From Armadillidium nasatum (lineage: Eukaryota > Arthropoda > Malacostraca > Isopoda > Armadillidiidae): a stretch of 54,039 bases of DNA. The notes beneath the pieces are model-generated. The model was not told where the DNA came from and did not search any database. It was given only the letters and a program-made list of their open reading frames with translations. Shown in pieces: positions 1 to 10,430 of this stretch. Within the stretch, counting starts at the first letter, position 1. Every line of letters begins with the position of its first letter. The stretch lies in contig SEYY01004880.1 in assembly GCA_009176605.1 (NCBI GenBank), positions 2,501 through 56,539 on the forward strand, read 5' to 3'. The position numbers were made by a program, and so were the translations under genes.

Positions 1-1703
1 GCAATCCTGAAGTCGGCAAGGACGAGCAAAACTTCAACTTATGTTTCCCTGCTTGACTTTAGGAAGGCGTTTGATAGTGTCAGCCATACTGCCCTGATTG
101 GCATATTATATGATCTTGGCCTGCCCCCGAGGCTAGTAGGCTATATCCAAATGGTTTACATGCATACGAGATTAACTCTGGGAGACGGCTGGTTTAGTCA
201 GGGAAGGGGAGTTCTTCAAGGAGACCCTCTATCCCCTCATCTTTTCAACATCTTGATTGACTATATACTGGCCGGTCTCCCGGACGAAATAGGGGTGAGT
301 CTTGGGGGCCACAGGGTAAGTGCGCTGGCTTATGCGGATGATATCGCTCTCTTCGCCTCCACGAGATTGGGATTGCAAAATACTCTCAACAGCTTCATTA
401 CAAGAGCAGAAGCTGTGGGTTTGACCTTGGGGGTGCAAAAGTGCTCAACTGCGGGCCTGAAATGGCTAGGGCGAGCGAAGAAGATAGTCGCGGATGGCGC
501 CCCATTTATGGTGGATTTAGAGGAAATCCCAGTATTGAGCTGGGATGACATCTACAAATACCTCGGTATCAACATCTCATTGAGAGGAACCACCAGATGG
601 GAGGGCGCTCGTCTACGAGACTCGTTGGTTAAAATCTCGAATGCTTGCCTAAAACCGCAACAAAAAATGATGCTGTTGAAAGCGTATCCCTGCCTGGGTT
701 TTACCACTCGGTGGCGCACAGGAAAATGACCATCGGACTCCTGAGGAATCTAGATCGCGCCACCAGAGCGGCAGTAAGGAAGATCCTGCATCTGCCTTGG
801 GATACCCCGGTCCCAATGTTCCACCAACATCCTGGAAATGGAGGACTGGGGGTCCCGGAACTGGAGTCTATGATTCTCTCCCTACAGACCAACCTTAAAG
901 CAAAACTGATGGAGAGGGGCGGGATCTGGGAAGTGGTGGGAGGGTTAATCTCCCCCCCGGCCTCAGGTCGTCAGCGCAGACAACTGGTGTCAGAGTTCTG
1001 TGACGGCCTGGGGCTGGCGGAGTCCAGGAAGCAACCTGGCTGCCACTCCTGGATTTCCGACGGCTCTTTACTTATGAAGGGCTCCTCTTACATCCAGTGT
1101 ATAAAAATAAGGCTTGGGCTCATCAACACTAGGGAGAGAAAGACCCGAGGGCGGCCTAGGGAGATGAATGACATTCTCTGCGACCTGGGTTGCCGGAGGA
1201 TCGAGACTCTGGGGCACATTCTGCAGGAATGCCCGCACACCTCTCGCCTCCGTATAGAGAGGCACGATGCAGTAAATAACATCTTGCAAACTGCGTTAGA
1301 GGGTGCGGGCTATAGTACCTTACTCGAACCCACGATCCCAACACAGGCGGGGGTGCGCAGACCTGACCTGGTTGCCTATAAAGGAGCCAGGGCATGGGTG
1401 GTAGATACGACCATCTGTGCGGATGCGGGCGCCGCTGCGATGAGCGCGGTGTTCGACCTGAAGGTCAGATACTATTCTACAGCAGACATCATAAACTGGG
1501 TAATGACAACTACCAACTCAGCTTCAGTGGATTTTGGTGCGTTGGTAATGAATTGGAGGGGCGATTTGGCCTCCCGAAGTCTTGGTCTCCTTAGGACTCT
1601 TGGAGTCCCCCTGAGGCACATAAAACTAATGGAAATTCGGAATTTGGAGGGGTCTGCCAAGTCCCTCCAGTTCCACCAAGCGGCGGCAGGACGCTGGGGG
1701 TAG
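1..1703 (+). pseudogene. E1 (F1a): R2-like RT and endonuclease, N-terminus outside window, one frameshift
   Basis: The frame is open from base 1, so the copy starts before the window. The product would be the R2 protein that nicks a target and reverse-transcribes its RNA there. Seen in order: RT block LLDFRKAFDSVSH near nt 50, GVLQGDPLSPHLF near 210, catalytic YADD at 331-342, thumb LKPQQK near 650, CCHC knuckle (C-x3-C-x7-H-x4-C) from 1179, and restriction-like endonuclease RRPD with D at 1365 and second D at 1404. A one-base deletion near 687 moves the frame from 1 to 3; the rest is open to TAG at 1701. The C-terminus NLEGSAK...AAGRWG matches the other F1 copies. Certain as an R2-type protein; dead as read. 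Confidence 0.93.
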
Positions 1704-2274
1704 TAATCTCCGTCATTTGCGTAACTGCGGACAGGGGTTGGGAGTATCTTCCTGCGAAGACTCCCGCCCGCCACGAACCCGCCCGTGGTGCAGATTTGTA
1801 CAAAGATTTGACGTTTAAGGTTGGTGCTTTTACCGAACACCCTGAGTTCGGCATCCGGCAGAAGCCTTCCGTCTCTAAACTGGAATTAGCTTTTATTATT
1901 TATATTATTAATTACTTTATCTTATATATTTATTCAGTATATTTACTCATCTTTTTATATTATGAAATTTTACTAGGGACTAACCCAAGTCAATATAAAA
2001 ACTTTATACTTATATTATTAATTTTATAAACTATATTATTTTATATATTTATAAGATCTCTGATCTTTACTCATCTATTTTATATTATAAAACTTATGTT
2101 CATTTTATACTAACACAATGTTAAATCACAACTAAAATAGTTATGTTAGATAGATGCTTACCGATGCAGGTCTAGCCTTGAGTTCGGGTAAGTGGTAAGC
2201 ACTGGCCAGTGAAGATAATAAATATAGGTTAGAAGGTATCAATACCTTCGAGTTAGGTGGTGGTATAGGCGGGG

Positions 2275-2304
<30 letters not shown>
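1704..2304 (+). other. E1 3' UTR with conserved hairpins and 30-nt poly(A)
   Basis: It begins with the F1 block seen in most copies: GGACAGGGGTTGGGAG, a paired GAAGACTC element, the CCCGCCCGTGGT hairpin arm, and the box GACGTTTAAG (1809). An AT-rich middle follows. Near the end lies CCAGTGAAGATAA and a stem GAAGGTAT (2232-2239) / ATACCTTC (2242-2249), then GGCGGGGAA and 30 A (2275-2304). In R2 elements the 3' UTR RNA binds the RT to start target-primed synthesis; the covarying hairpin suggests the same role here (inference). Confidence 0.8.
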
Positions 2305-2306
<2 letters not shown>

Positions 2307-2343
2307 ATGACTTTCTTAGCCGGGAGTAACTATGACTCTCTTA
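2305..2343 (+). repeat. Target junction E1/E2: 28S-like sequence twice
   Basis: After the poly(A) comes a diverged ATTATGACTTTCTTA, then a 25-mer starting GCCGGGAG (28S: GGCGGGAG) and ending GACTCTCTTA. The 25-mer is the 28S rRNA sequence immediately upstream of the canonical R2 site; the downstream 28S side (GGTAGCC) is absent. Confidence 0.85.
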
Positions 2344-2520
2344 TATTTACTGTGATTTCGCAAGATTTTGTAGGATTTGTTTGATATTCATAGTTGAAGC
2401 AGAAGACCTCCAAAGAACGGTACCCGCTGGAAACTGCCTTTGCTTGCCGCTCTCAATCCCGGATTCTTCTTTTAAAGAATTCGAGTGGGGAGCTACAAGT
2501 CTGGGCCGAGCTAACTTCTG
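2319..2520 (+). ncRNA. Candidate HDV-like self-cleaving ribozyme, E2 5' end
   Basis: P2 is CAGAAG (2400-2405) with CTTCTG (2515-2520). P3 is ACC (2406-2408) with GGT (2419-2421). The loop holds TCC (2409-2411), able to pair with GG (2429-2430) as P1.1. P1' is CCCGCT (2423-2428). The candidate catalytic C lies in CTAA (2511-2514), just 5' of P2'. P1 would pair CCCGCT with the 28S-derived GGCGGG; in this copy that strand reads GCCGGG (2319-2324), one mismatch, probably decay after insertion. R2 5' ribozymes are known; the fold here is my manual reading. Confidence 0.6.
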
Positions 2521-2620
2521 ACCCGTGTCCGCAGAGGACGTGTAAAAAGAGCTTTCAAATAACATCACTCTTTAGGGAAATTATTCCCCATAAAGGGCTT
2601 GTTCCTCTCGTGGAAAAGCA

Positions 2621-5614
2621 ATGGCCGAGGCGTTATCTCATGTGTGTATCTACTGTGACCGCAACTTTGCATCGCTGAAGGGTCTGAGGGTGCACCAACA
2701 ACGTATGCACAGACAGAGAGGAGTATGATCGGGATCTTCTGGATCGAAGGGGGGATGTGAAAATTAGGTGGTCTAGAGAGGAAATCCATCTTTTGGCAAG
2801 AAAAGAGTTGGAGCTTGAGACTCAGGGTGTTGTTTTTATGAACGCTGCATTGGTTCCCCTGTTCCCGGCCAGGTCGCTCGAGGCGATTAAAGGCAAAAGG
2901 AAGAATGGGGAGTATAAGAGCATTTTGGAAGGCCTACGTGCCCAGCAGTGGGAGGTGGGACATCAGGAAGAGCGTCAAAATTTGCAAGTGAGTCCACCAG
3001 GAAGGCGTGGTTTACGACCACGACCATGGCGACCTGGACAAGGGGAAGTCAGGGTTGAGGTGGAGGTCCCTCATGTTGAGGACATGCGGGAGCAACCAGG
3101 GCATGATCAGGTGTTGATCCCGCAAGAAGTTGTACCACGGATCGAGGCTGTAGATCAGCAGCAGCGGCAATTGAGGAGACAGGAGGTCCCTCCCGAGGAG
3201 GACGATAATGGTTTGGAGCGTCTCTTACTTAAGATGTCCGGTTTGGGGATGGCGGTCAACGATCCACGTCCTCCAAGCCAGGTTCTCCCTCGCAGAGAGG
3301 AGAATGTCGCATTACTTTCGAGGGCGGCTAGAAAGAAAAGACTTTATGCAAGGCAGCAGACCATCTATGCGAAAAATAAAGCGGAGGCTCTGAAGTTCAT
3401 AGTTGATAATCAAAACTATGTTGAAAGAGCGAATCCATCGAGAGAGGTGAGAACAGAGTGGCAAGAGTATTTCCAGGTCAATCCTGGTCTGGGCCGAGTA
3501 CATGATGGGGAGTTAATGGCTCAGGATCAAAATCGGGAGCTCTTTGAGGGCTTGGATGCTCCTATAACACGTGAAGAGTTAGAGGTCGCTTGTAAGAATA
3601 CCAACTCCTCTACTGCTAGAGGGTTGGACGGTGTCTCTCTGTCTGATTTGAGGGCTTTGAACAGGGATGATGTGCTGGAGGTCCTTAATGGCATTTTTTC
3701 CCTGGCCCCGGAATCCATCTTCAGGGGGAGAATCACTCTAATTCCAAAGAGGAACTTACCATCACAGTTAGGGGACTTCAGGCCAATTTGCGTCATGCCC
3801 CTGGTAGTCAGGATCCTTCACAGGATTCTGGCTGCGAGAATGTCGGTTGTCCAACACAACCGCTTTCAGGCGGGCTTTATGTCTGGTAAAAGTACTTCCG
3901 AGAATATCTGGCTATTAAAGGGGGTGATCGGTTCAGCGGGGCCCAGGAAATCTTCAACTTACCTGGCCCTGCTGGACTGTCAAAAGGCCTTTGATTCAGT
4001 GGCTCACCCTGCTTTGATAGGTTTACTTTATGATTTGGGTCTGCCACCAAGATTGGTGGCGTATATTCAGCTAGTCTATAGATCAACAAGGCTGACCTTG
4101 GGTGACGAGTGGTTTCAGCAGGGGAGGGGGGTCTTGCAGGGGGACCCTCTCTCTCCGCTGCTTTTTAACATCTTAATCGATTATGTGCTCAAGGGACTGG
4201 ATCCGGAAGTCGGTGTGGAATTTGGAGGAGAGCGCATAGGGGCAGTGGCGTACGCGGACGACCTTGTCCTCTTCGCGTGAGGGTCTGAATGACTCTCTGA
4301 ACAAATTTGTTCGGAGAGCGGCCCAGGTCGGGTTGACTCTGGGGATTAGAAAATGCGTTACAGCTGGCCAGAGATGGCTGGGCAGACAGAAGAAAGTAGT
4401 AGGGGACTTGACCCCCTTTGAAACAGGGCAGGAGCAGATTCCCACTCTATCTTGGGGTGGAATGTGCAAATACTTGGGCGCGGAATTCGATCTTAAAGGC
4501 CCCAAGAAGTGGCTAGGTGCGAGAACGGTGGAGAGTCTTCGGAAGCTCTCGGCAGCTTGCTTAAAACCCCAGGAAAAGATGCTCCTGCTAAGGACGTACC
4601 TGTTACCAAAGTGCTACTACCAACTCATGCACCAGAAGATCTCCATAGGGGTGCTGAGGGGCATAGATCGCGCTGTTCGCGCATCTGTGAGGAAGATTCT
4701 GCATCTCCCGGGGGATACCCCGGTCAACATGTTTCATCACCATCCAGGAGACGGGGGGCTGGGGGTCCCCGAGCTTGAGGTGGTTATTCCGAAGCTGAGG
4801 GCTGGTTTGTGCGATCGGCTGGTGGCCAGGGGTGGTGTTTGGGAGCATGTCGCGCGGGGCATTTCAAGTCCCGGTCTCGGGTCGTCCCAGAAGATCTCTG
4901 GTGACAGAGTTCTGTGACGGCCTGGGGCTGGGCGAGTCCCGCCGGCAGCCAGGGTGCCACTCCTGGATTACGGATGGGACGATGCTGATGAAGGGCTCTG
5001 TCTTTGTGGAGGCGATTAAAATCCGCTTGGCTGTATCTAATACCAGGGAACGAGCGGTTAGAGGAAGACCTCATGTCCTGCAGGACAAACTATGCGACCT
5101 TGGGTGTCCTAGGGTGGAATCCCTGGGATACATCCTGCAGGAGTGTCCTGTGGTCGCGAGAATCAGGACACAGAGGCACGATAGCATGAATGATGTGCTT
5201 AAAAGGGCATTGGAGAGTCGGGGATATGATGTCTTGCTGGAGCCGATAATCCCCACTCAGGCGGGAATTAGAAGACCAGATTTAGTTTTTTGGAACGAGG
5301 AGGATGCATGGGTGGTAGACACAACAGTGTCTGCCGATGCCCATGGCACGAGCATGGCAAACGTATATAACAGGAAATGTGCTTATTATGACCAACAAGA
5401 AATAAAGCAATGGGTGAGTGTGAGATCTAGGCGAGAGCGAGTTACCATCTCCGCTCTCGTCATGAATTGGAGGGGCGATTTGTATCCAAGATCCTTGTTG
5501 TTATTGAGATCCCTGGGGGTTTCGCGTGTGATTAAAATGCTGGAAGTCCGAAACCTCGAGGGTTCTGCAAGAATGTTCCGATTCTTTGGTGCTGCATCGG
5601 GTCGCTGGGGATAG
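2621..5614 (+). pseudogene. E2 (F1b): near full-length R2-like ORF with four lesions
   Basis: ATG at 2621 opens a zinc finger, C-x2-C-x12-H-x4-H (CIYC...HQQRMH). The single finger is the R2-D-type arrangement. A frameshift near 2712-2724 then leads into a Myb-like domain (RWSREEIHLLARKE...RSLEAIKGKRK). A charged linker follows, then RT with GVLQGDPLSPLLF and YADD at 4251. An apparent 8-base loss between short direct repeats at about 4276 makes TGA 4278-4280. The thumb LKPQEK and RTYLLPK follow. A one-base insertion near 4862 shifts the frame again. The knuckle CDLGC (5093) has Tyr where the other copies have His (LGYILQEC). The endonuclease RRPDLV...VVDTT is intact, with stop at 5612-5614. 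About 1,000 codons, as expected for R2. The most complete F1 copy. Confidence 0.92.
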
Positions 5615-6325
5615 CCCGGTCATTGGCCTTGGAGAAGGCGGACAGGGGTTGGGAGCCTTCCTGTGGATGACTCCCGCCCACCACGAACTCGCCCGTGGTG
5701 TATTTTCTTGAGGCAGATTTGACGTTTAAGGGAGCAGTTTACTCGTGCCCCCCCTTGAGCTGTGGGGTGGGTGGCTTATCGGGGTGCCGATAAGTGAGAA
5801 GGAGCCTATGTGATTCTGCCCAAATTTATTATTTATGTTATTAATTAATTTATTCATTTATTTTTCATGACATTTTACGCATCTTTTTTATTTATAAAAT
5901 TTATTTTGGGCAGAACGTTCAAGACCGCAATAACTAGACTGTCAAAATATTTGACTTATTTATTTTATTAAGTAATTTATATATTTATTATTTATCAATT
6001 ATTTTACTTATCTGTTTATATTATATTAGATTATCAGAATTATGTACATCTTTCAGTAATAATACTAACATACTGTAGATAGTTTCTATGGCTTTTCTCA
6101 CTCTGAGTTTTTCAGCCGTCCCTTAGGGACTTCACATAACATCGTGCATTCGGCGCTGCGTGTGGTCGGACCCCCCCCCGACGGTTCGGGACAGAGTATT
6201 CTGTTCCTAGTGAAGATAACATTGGGGTAGTGATTGTAGTATTAAGCATACAATCAAAATGGTGGTGGGTTTAGTAGTGTAGAGGCGGGGAATATATTTT
6301 CAAAAATTCAAAAATTCAAAAATTG
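5615..6325 (+). other. E2 3' UTR and A-rich tail
   Basis: Carries the F1 blocks: GGACAGGGGTTGGGAG, a hairpin ACCACGAAC...CGTGGT, and GACGTTTAAG near 5720. The AT-rich middle contains TTTATTTATTA-type runs. Near the end are TGATTGTA (6231-6238) and TACAATCA (6249-6256), then GGTGGTGGGTTTAG, GGCGGGGAA and a tail of CAAAAATT repeats. Confidence 0.78.
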
Positions 6326-6367
6326 TAATTATGACTCTCTTAGGCGGGAGTAACTATGACTCTCTTA
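6326..6367 (+). repeat. Target junction after E2
   Basis: TAATTATGACTCTCTTA (6326-6342) is followed directly by the 28S 25-mer (6343-6367). Note AATT in the first copy and AACT in the second. Confidence 0.87.
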
Positions 6368-6430
6368 TGTGTGCTGTAATTTCGTAAGATTTTATAGGAC
6401 GTGTTTGAAATTCATAGCTACTGTTGGAAG
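6368..6430 (+). other. Truncated F1a 5' UTR stub
   Basis: These 63 bases match the start of the leader at 9978 almost exactly (TGTGTGCTGTAATTTCG...), then stop at GTTGGAAG. Another target copy follows without an A-tail. It is a remnant interrupted by the next insertion. Confidence 0.72.
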
Positions 6431-6477
6431 AGTAACTATGACTCTCTTGTGTTGGCGGGAGTAACTATGACTCTCTT
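6431..6477 (+). repeat. Stacked target copies before E3
   Basis: AGTAACTATGACTCTCTT (6431-6448), spacer GTGTT, then a 28S-type copy beginning GGCGGGAG at 6454 and ending CTCTCTT at 6477. With the preceding junction this makes four target copies in about 150 bases. Confidence 0.82.
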
Positions 6478-6654
6478 GTGTTGACCCTACAATTTCGTCA
6501 GATTTTCCAGTGCCAGCACACGTAAGCTTAGTTACGGCGAAAGTCCTCCACGTGGTCCCCCTGGGAACTCCTTGATTTTGCATTCTTCTAGGTTGCAAGG
6601 CTAAGCCGACGACCTTGTAGTTTGGGAGAAGGCAAGTTAAGGTGCTAAAACTTT
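6454..6654 (+). ncRNA. Candidate HDV-like ribozyme, E3 5' end
   Basis: P1 GGCGGG (6454-6459) pairs with CCCCCT (6557-6562), with one C-C mismatch where other copies have CCCGCT. GG follows, as needed for P1.1. P2 is AAAGT (6540-6544) with ACTTT (6650-6654). CTAA with the candidate catalytic C is at 6645-6648. P3 is weak in this copy. The P2 strands differ entirely in sequence from those of E2 and E4, yet still pair. Confidence 0.5.
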
Positions 6655-6759
6655 GGTCACCATCCACAGAGTGCTCGAAACACTCTCACACAAAGACCTC
6701 CCTTGTAAGTAAAGTTTAACTTTCTAAGGGCGTGCTCTGTGGGAGAGATCGGGATTAGA

Positions 6760-9609
6760 ATGGTAGAGTTTTCCTGTCCCAATTGCGCGAGGCAATTTAC
6801 CTCGCGCACTGGGCTGGGAGTACACAGACAACGTACTCACAAAGCCATCTATGAAGAAGAGGTTCGGGCCAGGTCATGGAAGTAGAAAGCCGAGATGGAG
6901 GCCCGAAGAAGTATTTTTAATGGCAGAGAAAGAATTAGAGCTGAGTAATAGGGGAGTTGCAAACCTTAACCAGGAGCTCCATGCAGCCTTTCCGTTGCGC
7001 TCCTTTGAGGGAATAAAAGGAAAAAGGAAACAGCGTTCCTACAGAGATGTGCTAGAACAGTTAAGGCTTGAGAGGCAGGAAAGAGAGGAGGAAAGGGTAA
7101 GGGGTATGGAGCCCCGGGTTGAGGAAAAAGTAGTGGATGCGAGGGAAGGGATTGTCAGTGTGGGTCAGGAGCATGGTAACGTTCCTTTCCAGGAAATTGA
7201 GTTAGAAGAGCTGGAAAACTTGCTAGTGGCTTGTGGTTTAGTCTGTCAACCGCCCAATCAGGAATTGTATAACATCAGACAGGATGAGGAACTTCCTCCG
7301 AGAAACAGAACTCAAAGGAAGAAACAGTTGTATCGTAAGACGCAGAAACTGTACCACTTAGATAAGGCAGAAGCTTTTAAATTTATTACCAACAGAGAGG
7401 CTTATGTACAAAGGTCACCACCATCTCAGGAAGTTAAGGATCAGTGGAAACAGTATTTTGCTATGCAAGAACAGAAGGATAAAGTTCGGGATGGATATCT
7501 TCTCTATCTGCGGCATATTGAAGTGGATTTTGGGGGTATGGATGGTGCGATTACAACTGAGGAGCTGGATTGGGCGATTAGACGGACGGACGCATCCACA
7601 GCAAGAGGTCTAGACGGTATGTCTCTTGAGGATGTGAAAAATATCAGGAAAGAAGATCTTTTGAGGGTGGTGAATGGTCTCTTTCAATGGGCACCGGAAG
7701 CCATCTTCAAGGGTCGGATAACTCTTATTCCCAGGGTTAATCACCCGCAGCAGCAGGGAGACTTCCGACCCATAACGGTTCTTCCTGTTGTGGTAGGGTT
7801 GTGGCATAGGATCTTAGTAAGGAGATTAAGCACCATCCAGAATTTGGAACACCAGGCGGGGTTCAGGGGGGGGAGGGGGACGTCTGAGAACATCTTCCTT
7901 TTGAAGAGTATCTTGGAGACTGTAAAGTCCAGGAAATGTTCTACATATGTGGCTTTTCTGGACTTTCGCAAAGCCTTCGATTCCGTGAATCACAATGTGC
8001 TTCTCGGAATCTTGGAAGATGTAGGATTTCCCCCTCGACTCCTTGGATACCTACGTAGACTGTATGGTAAAGTCAAGTTAACCTTGGGTGAAGGGTGGTT
8101 TGAACAGGGTAGGGGGGGTATTACAGGGTGACCCTCTGTCTCCTACCCTGTTCAACCTTATGATTGATTACATCCTCATAGGTTTAAACATACATCTAGG
8201 AGTGAGTATCAACAACAAGAAGGTTAATGCACTGGCCTACGCGGATGATCTGATCCTCGTGGCGTCCTCAAGAGAAGGACTCGAAACAAATTTAAACATC
8301 CTAGCAGAAAGAGCAGAAAGATTAGGGTTGAGATTAGGTTTGAACAAGTGAGGAACGATAGGTAAGGAATGGCTTGGGCACTCCAAGAAAGTCCTAGGGG
8401 ATTATAGGCCATTCAGGCTCAATGGGCAGGAATTGCCTGTGATCCCCTGGGACGGAGTGTATAAGTATCCTCGGTGTCGAGATGGGGGGATCCGGAACTA
8501 GAGCTTGGCTGGGCGCGGCTTTCCTTGACGCCTTAAACAGGATTGCGGGGGCCTCTTTGAAACCGCAGCAGAAAATGCTCTTGTTAAGAGTATATCTGTT
8601 GCCTAAATATTTCTACACCTTAGTCCACCGGCAGGTCACAGTGGGCCTTCTTCGGAACTTGGATAGAGCGGTGCGGGCGGCTGTTAGGAAAATCCTTCAC
8701 CTGCCTTCCGACACGCCCGTGCCCATGTTCCATCAACATCCAGGAGAAGGAGGTCTGGCTGTGACTCAATTATGTGAAAAAGTCCCTGCTCTTCTTGAGG
8801 GGATAAAAGGACGGTTGCGTGCCAGAGGCGGCTTTTGGGATTTGGTGGCTGATTCCATCAAAGTCCCAAGCTCAAGAGTCGTCAGGTTGAATAAAGTTAC
8901 GGACTTTTGTGATGGGCGCGGCCTGGAGGAAGCTCAAAAGCAACCAGCCTGTTACAAATGGATGCTCGATGGAACTCAGCTCATGAAAGGGGCTGAATTC
9001 ATTGAGGCAGTTAAAATCAGGTTGGGGCTGGTTGCCACAAAAGAGCGATCATCTAGAGGGAGAGCTAGAGATTTGAATGAAATCTCTTGTGACCTGGGTT
9101 GCGGACGAGTGGAAAACCTAGGTCATATCCTCCAGGAGTGCCCTCACACATCTCGGCAGCGAGTGCTTCGACACGATGGAGTGAACAAGGCATTAAAAGA
9201 TGCATTGGATAGGAAAGGGTACACCTCCATCCTTGAGCCTACAATCGCTACAGCGGAGGGCATCAGACGTCCTGACTTAGTTTTCTGGCGTCAGGACAGG
9301 GCGTATGTCGTCGATACAACGATCTGCGCCGATGCCCACGCTGCAAGGATGGAGGCAGTGTATCAACGTAAAGTAGATTATTATAATAAGGAGGAGATTG
9401 CATCTTGGGTCCGTGTCACTTCAGGTACTGGTCAGGTCTTCACCGAAGCCCTGGTCATGAACTGGAGAGGTGACACGGCTCCGAGATCCCATCGCTTCCT
9501 TAAATCACTCGGTCTTCTAGGCACCATCAAGATACTGGAATTGAAGAACATGGAAGGATCCGTCCGAATTCTCAGATTCTTCAAACAAGCAGCAGGAAAC
9601 TGGGGATGA
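6760..9609 (+). pseudogene. E3 (F1c): near full-length R2-like ORF, several lesions
   Basis: ATG 6760 starts a CCHH finger (CPNC...HRQRTH). A frameshift near 6875-6885 leads into Myb RWRPEEVFLMAEKE and RSFEGIKGKRK. The RT runs to about 8110, where an extra G in a G-run before GVLQGDPLSP shifts the frame. YADD is at 8238. TGA at 8349-8351 replaces a Cys codon that E9 keeps. One extra C near 8469 shifts the frame again. The last segment, from 8482, is clean: thumb LKPQQKMLLLRVYLLPK, knuckle CDLGC...HILQEC, endonuclease RRPDLVFW...VVDTT, end AAGNWG. Two of the frame changes sit in homopolymers and could be sequencing errors. Nearly identical to E9 where they overlap. Confidence 0.92.
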
Positions 9610-9937
9610 AGTTCCGATCTATGTGGAAGGGGCCAGAGTAATCGCCAGCGAGTTACTCTCCGCCCGCCCTGCACCTATCCCTGGGTGTCCTTGGTTTCGT
9701 TTGTAGAGTAGGGGACCCTCGCTTGCCTGGAGATGGCAGAGGTTGGGCCCCCAAACCCAGAACGGAGCAACGAAGAAAAAGGAGATAGAAAACTTTCGCC
9801 CACACTTCTGTCATCAAAGGGTAAGTTGAGGGTCTTTTTTAAAGAGTATTAGTATGATTTATTTGTAGTTTAGTATTGTAATCATGGTAGGGAATATAAT
9901 AAAAAAAATAAAATAAAAAAATAAAAAAATAAAAAAA
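9610..9937 (+). other. E3 3' UTR, F1c type, with A-rich tail
   Basis: Short (about 330 bases) and different from the other F1 3' UTRs: GAGTTACTCTCCGCCCGCC, a CCTATCCCTGGGTGTCC hairpin region, AGAGTAGGGGACCCTCG, and a tail of AAAAATA units. Shared with E9, E20 and, diverged, E12. It lacks the GACGTTTAAG box and the covarying terminal hairpin. Confidence 0.76.
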
Positions 9938-9977
9938 TAATTATGATTATTAGGCGGGAGTAACTATGACTCTCTTA
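9938..9977 (+). repeat. Target junction after E3
   Basis: TAATTATGATTATTA, a decayed 3'-type target, is followed by the intact 28S 25-mer at 9953-9977. Confidence 0.84.
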
Positions 9978-10094
9978 TGTGTGCTGTAATTTCGTAAGAT
10001 TTTATAGGACGTGTTTGAAATTCATAGCTACTGTTGGAAGACCTCCAAGTGTTTGGTACCCGCTGGATACTGTTTTGGTTTGTGGCACTCCATC

Positions 10095-10127
<33 letters not shown>
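9978..10127 (+). other. Solo F1a 5' leader ending in poly(A)
   Basis: About 118 bases of F1 5' leader with ribozyme P3 (ACC/GGT) and P1' CCCGCT (10059-10064) end abruptly at CATCC (10095) and run into 32 A (10096-10127). A target copy follows. There is no coding sequence. It looks like insertion of a very short RNA made only of the leader, or a near-total internal deletion. Confidence 0.75.
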
Positions 10128-10129
<2 letters not shown>

Positions 10130-10153
10130 ATTGGCGGGAGTAACTATGACTCT
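10128..10153 (+). repeat. Target junction before E4
   Basis: Short TTATT remnant, then GGCGGGAG-type 28S sequence at 10133 ending GACTCTTT; the usual last TA is lost. Confidence 0.8.
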
Positions 10154-10341
10154 TTGACGCGCTTTGCATTTTTTATTGGAATTTGTAAAGTGCCCACTGT
10201 TCTCATAGTCACTGTTGGGAGACCTCCAAGTTTAGGTTCCGCTGGATACTGCTCTCTTTTGAAAGTCTTCCCCCTGTGAAATCTTGGCTTTTGTTTTCGC
10301 AGGAGGTCAAGCCCCAAATTTGAGCTGAGCTAACACCCAAC
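10133..10341 (+). ncRNA. Candidate HDV-like ribozyme, E4 5' end (best example)
   Basis: P1: GGCGGG (10133-10138) with TCCGCT (10238-10243), six pairs including a G-U at the cleavage position as in HDV. GG at 10244-10245 can pair with CC in loop 3 (10226-10227). P3: ACC (10222-10224) with GGT (10235-10237). P2: GTTGGG (10214-10219) with CCCAAC (10336-10341). Candidate catalytic C in CTAA (10330-10333). J1/2 and P4 are long. Cleavage just before 10133 would give an RNA starting with the 28S 25-mer, which is where inserted units begin. Confidence 0.66.
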
Positions 10342-10430
10342 ATCTGTCTGCAAAGTATAGTAACCCTAGCATAATTTCCAACAGCCCTCGAGGAAATTCA
10401 CCTTAAAGGGCATTATCTTTGCAGTGAGAA

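Noticed and set aside
1472..1840. 122-codon minus-strand ORF at the end of E1
   Set aside because: Antisense to the conserved endonuclease end; similar shadows occur in the other copies.
2305..2343. A 28S rRNA gene at the junctions
   Set aside because: Only up to 25 bases of 28S match, always the same stretch next to the R2 site; no other rRNA sequence is present.
2757..4280. Bacterial group II intron or retron RT
   Set aside because: Finger, Myb, CCHC knuckle and PD...D endonuclease order is that of R2; no intron RNA domains; long A tails and 28S target indicate an animal.
6339..6347. CTTAGGCGGG at junctions resembles the arthropod telomere repeat TTAGG
   Set aside because: It arises only where ...CTCTCTTA meets GGCGGG; there is never more than one unit.
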